Part shown: piece after piece, positions 56,952-58,388 of the stretch | Numbering within the stretch: position 1 is the first letter of the stretch | Layout: each line of letters opens with the position of its first letter | Assembly: GCA_934525845.1 (NCBI GenBank) | Contig: CAKSZS010000010.1 | Coordinates: 1-58,388 of the forward strand | Reading direction: 5' to 3' | From: an uncultured Faecalibacterium sp. | Lineage (GTDB): Bacteria > Bacillota > Clostridia > Oscillospirales > Ruminococcaceae | Length of the DNA stretch: 58,388 nucleotides | The notes under the pieces: model-generated | Seen by the model: only the letters and a program-made list of their open reading frames with translations | Database searches by the model: none | What the model was told of the DNA's origin: nothing | Position numbers and translations under genes: made by a program

Positions 56952-58388
56952 TTACTTGCGGGGATTCTTGATGGCAGCCTGCGCAGCGGCCAGGCGTGCG
57001 ATGGGCACACGGAAGGGAGAGCAGCTGACGTAGTCCAGGCCAACGTTGTGGCAGAACTCCACGCTCGTGGGGTCGCCGCCGTGCTCGCCGCAGATGCCCA
57101 GGCCCAGGTCGGGGCGGGTCTCACGGCCATCATGAGCAGCCATCTTGACCAGCTTGCCGACGCCGATCTGATCCAGGTGCTGGAACGGATCGCTCTCGTA
57201 GATCTTGTTCTCGTAGTAAGCGCCCAGGAACTTGGCAGCGTCATCACGGCTGAAGCCGAAGGTCATCTGGGTCAGGTCGTTGGTGCCGAAGCTGAAGAAC
57301 TCAGCTTCCTTGGCGATCTCGCCGGCAGTCAGGGCTGCACGGGGGATCTCGATCATGGTACCGACCTGATACTTCATATCAACGCCAGCAGCAGCGATCA
57401 GCTCGTCAGCAACCTTGACCACAACGTCCTTGACGAACTTCAGCTCCTTGACCTCGCCAACCAGCGGGATCATGATGTGCGGGGTGATCATGTAGCCGGT
57501 CTCAGCGGAAACATTCAGAGCGGCCTTGATGACAGCACGGGTCTGCATGGCTGCGATCTCGGGATAGGTGACAGCCAGACGGCAGCCGCGGTGACCCATC
57601 ATGGGGTTGAACTCGTGCAGAGAAGCAACCACATTCTTCAGGTCCTCGAAGGTCATGCCCATGTCGGCAGCCAGCTCCTTGATGTCCTCGTCCTTGGTGG
57701 GCAGGAACTCGTGCAGCGGCGGATCCAGGTAACGGATGGTCATCGGGCGCTCACCCATGATGCGGTACATCGCCTCGAAGTCACCCTGCTGGAACGGCTC
57801 GACCTTGGCCAGAGCAGCCTCGCGCTCTTCCACGGTGCGTGCGCAGATCATCTCACGGACAGCCTTGATGCGGTCCTCAGCGAAGAACATGTGCTCGGTA
57901 CGGCACAGGCCGATGCCCTCAGCACCCAGGTCAACGGCCTGCTGTGCGTCGCGCGGGTTGTCGGCGTTGGTCATGACCAGCAGCTGACGAGCGGCGTCAG
58001 CCCAGCCCATGAAGCGGTTGAAGTTCTTGTTGCCGGTAGCGGCCACAGTAGCGACCTGCTCGCCGTAGATGTTGCCGGTAGAACCATCGATGGAGATCCA
58101 GTCGCCCTCAACGAACTTGTGGCCGTTGATCTCGAAGGTCTTTGCCTCTTCGTCGATCTTCACGTCATTGTCGTTGCCGCAGCCGGAGACACAGCAGGTG
58201 CCCATGCCGCGAGCAACAACGGCTGCGTGGCTGGTCATGCCGCCGCGGACGGTCAGGATGCCCTGAGACACCTGCATACCCACGATATCCTCGGGAGAGG
58301 TCTCCAGACGGACCAGAACGACCTTCTTCATCTTGCCGGACTTGACCATCTCCTCTGCCTCTTCAGCAGTAAAGACGATCTGGCCGCA
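56952..58388 (-). CDS. ppdK: Pyruvate, phosphate dikinase, C-terminal part (5' end beyond window)
   Basis: The minus-strand frame is open to the last base of the window (CGQIVFTAEEAEE precedes the Met at 58349), so the gene continues beyond 58388. 478 residues are visible of the usual ~875. The phosphohistidine domain carries the catalytic His in GGMTSHAAVVARGMG. The PEP-binding barrel has LCRTEHMFFAEDRI, HEFNPMMGHRGCRLAVTYPE, ICGEHGGDP and the Cys-containing DYVSCSPFRVPIAR. It interconverts PEP and pyruvate with ATP/AMP and pyrophosphate/phosphate, common in gut Clostridia using PPi-linked glycolysis. Confidence 0.96.
   Translation of the reverse strand, partial: CGQIVFTAEEAEEMVKSGKMKKVVLVRLETSPEDIVGMQVSQGILTVRGGMTSHAAVVARGMGTCCVSGCGNDNDVKIDEEAKTFEINGHKFVEGDWISIDGSTGNIYGEQVATVAATGNKNFNRFMGWADAARQLLVMTNADNPRDAQQAVDLGAEGIGLCRTEHMFFAEDRIKAVREMICARTVEEREAALAKVEPFQQGDFEAMYRIMGERPMTIRYLDPPLHEFLPTKDEDIKELAADMGMTFEDLKNVVASLHEFNPMMGHRGCRLAVTYPEIAAMQTRAVIKAALNVSAETGYMITPHIMIPLVGEVKELKFVKDVVVKVADELIAAAGVDMKYQVGTMIEIPRAALTAGEIAKEAEFFSFGTNDLTQMTFGFSRDDAAKFLGAYYENKIYESDPFQHLDQIGVGKLVKMAAHDGRETRPDLGLGICGEHGGDPTSVEFCHNVGLDYVSCSPFRVPIARLAAAQAAIKNPRK

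Noticed and set aside
56651..56971. 106-codon plus-strand ORF between the sugar operon and ppdK
   Set aside because: Runs through the ppdK terminator, has no ribosome site and no recognisable motif.

Overview
The window looks like chromosome of a gut Oscillospirales/Ruminococcaceae bacterium, most likely of the Faecalibacterium group. This rests on the mix of Firmicutes-type genes, strong GC-rich codon bias in the core genes, very short operon spacings, lipoproteins with twin-arginine plus lipobox signals, and families of short structured intergenic repeats. No 16S gene or long marker alignment is available, so the genus is inference. The first ~16.6 kb (accessory genes, lower GC, scars of mobile DNA) reads differently from the GC-rich remainder.

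Layout. 1-2.7 kb: 3' part of kdpD and kdpE, a K+-sensing two-component system. 2.7-6.2 kb: a decayed mobile-element patch with a ParB-like gene, the tail of a mobilisation protein, an interrupted small element gene, a PadR/DUF2812 pair with a clear operator, and three copies of a ~100-nt structured repeat. 6.3-15.0 kb: a PTS regulon with a PRD/EIIB-like regulator, PanE-like reductase, IlvD-like dehydratase, GH1 6-phospho-beta-glucosidase, EIIBC permease, metallo-beta-lactamase-fold hydrolase and an HPr. 15.1-16.6 kb: a solitary large serine recombinase.

16.7-30.9 kb is one functional block for a tungsten/molybdenum oxidoreductase. It holds fdhD, a membrane-anchored FMN-binding protein, a Tat-lipoprotein with four [4Fe-4S] clusters, an aldehyde:ferredoxin-oxidoreductase-family enzyme and an accessory protein. 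A candidate Moco/Wco riboswitch follows, then moeA, mobB, a second MoeA-like gene, moaC, moaA, a MOSC-MogA fusion and modABC. The genes together supply oxyanion uptake, cofactor synthesis, cofactor insertion and the electron carriers.

31-38.9 kb is housekeeping and scattered genes: a NADAR-like protein behind tRNA-Pro, yitT, glnS, a small FMN-binding protein, a tRNA-dihydrouridine synthase, ireB, acpS, an orphan mazF-like gene and a wrecked hybrid histidine kinase. 39-46.6 kb (minus strand) is a glycoside operon with GH2, a membrane-anchored permuted GH3, a GPH symporter and an SDR. 46.9-48.9 kb is a LytTR/GHKL two-component pair. 49.1-56.6 kb is a cellobiose/beta-glucan locus: GH94 phosphorylase divergent from a LacI regulator with two identical operators, followed by an ABC sugar importer. 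The window ends inside ppdK (pyruvate phosphate dikinase). I see no CRISPR array, rRNA or prophage.
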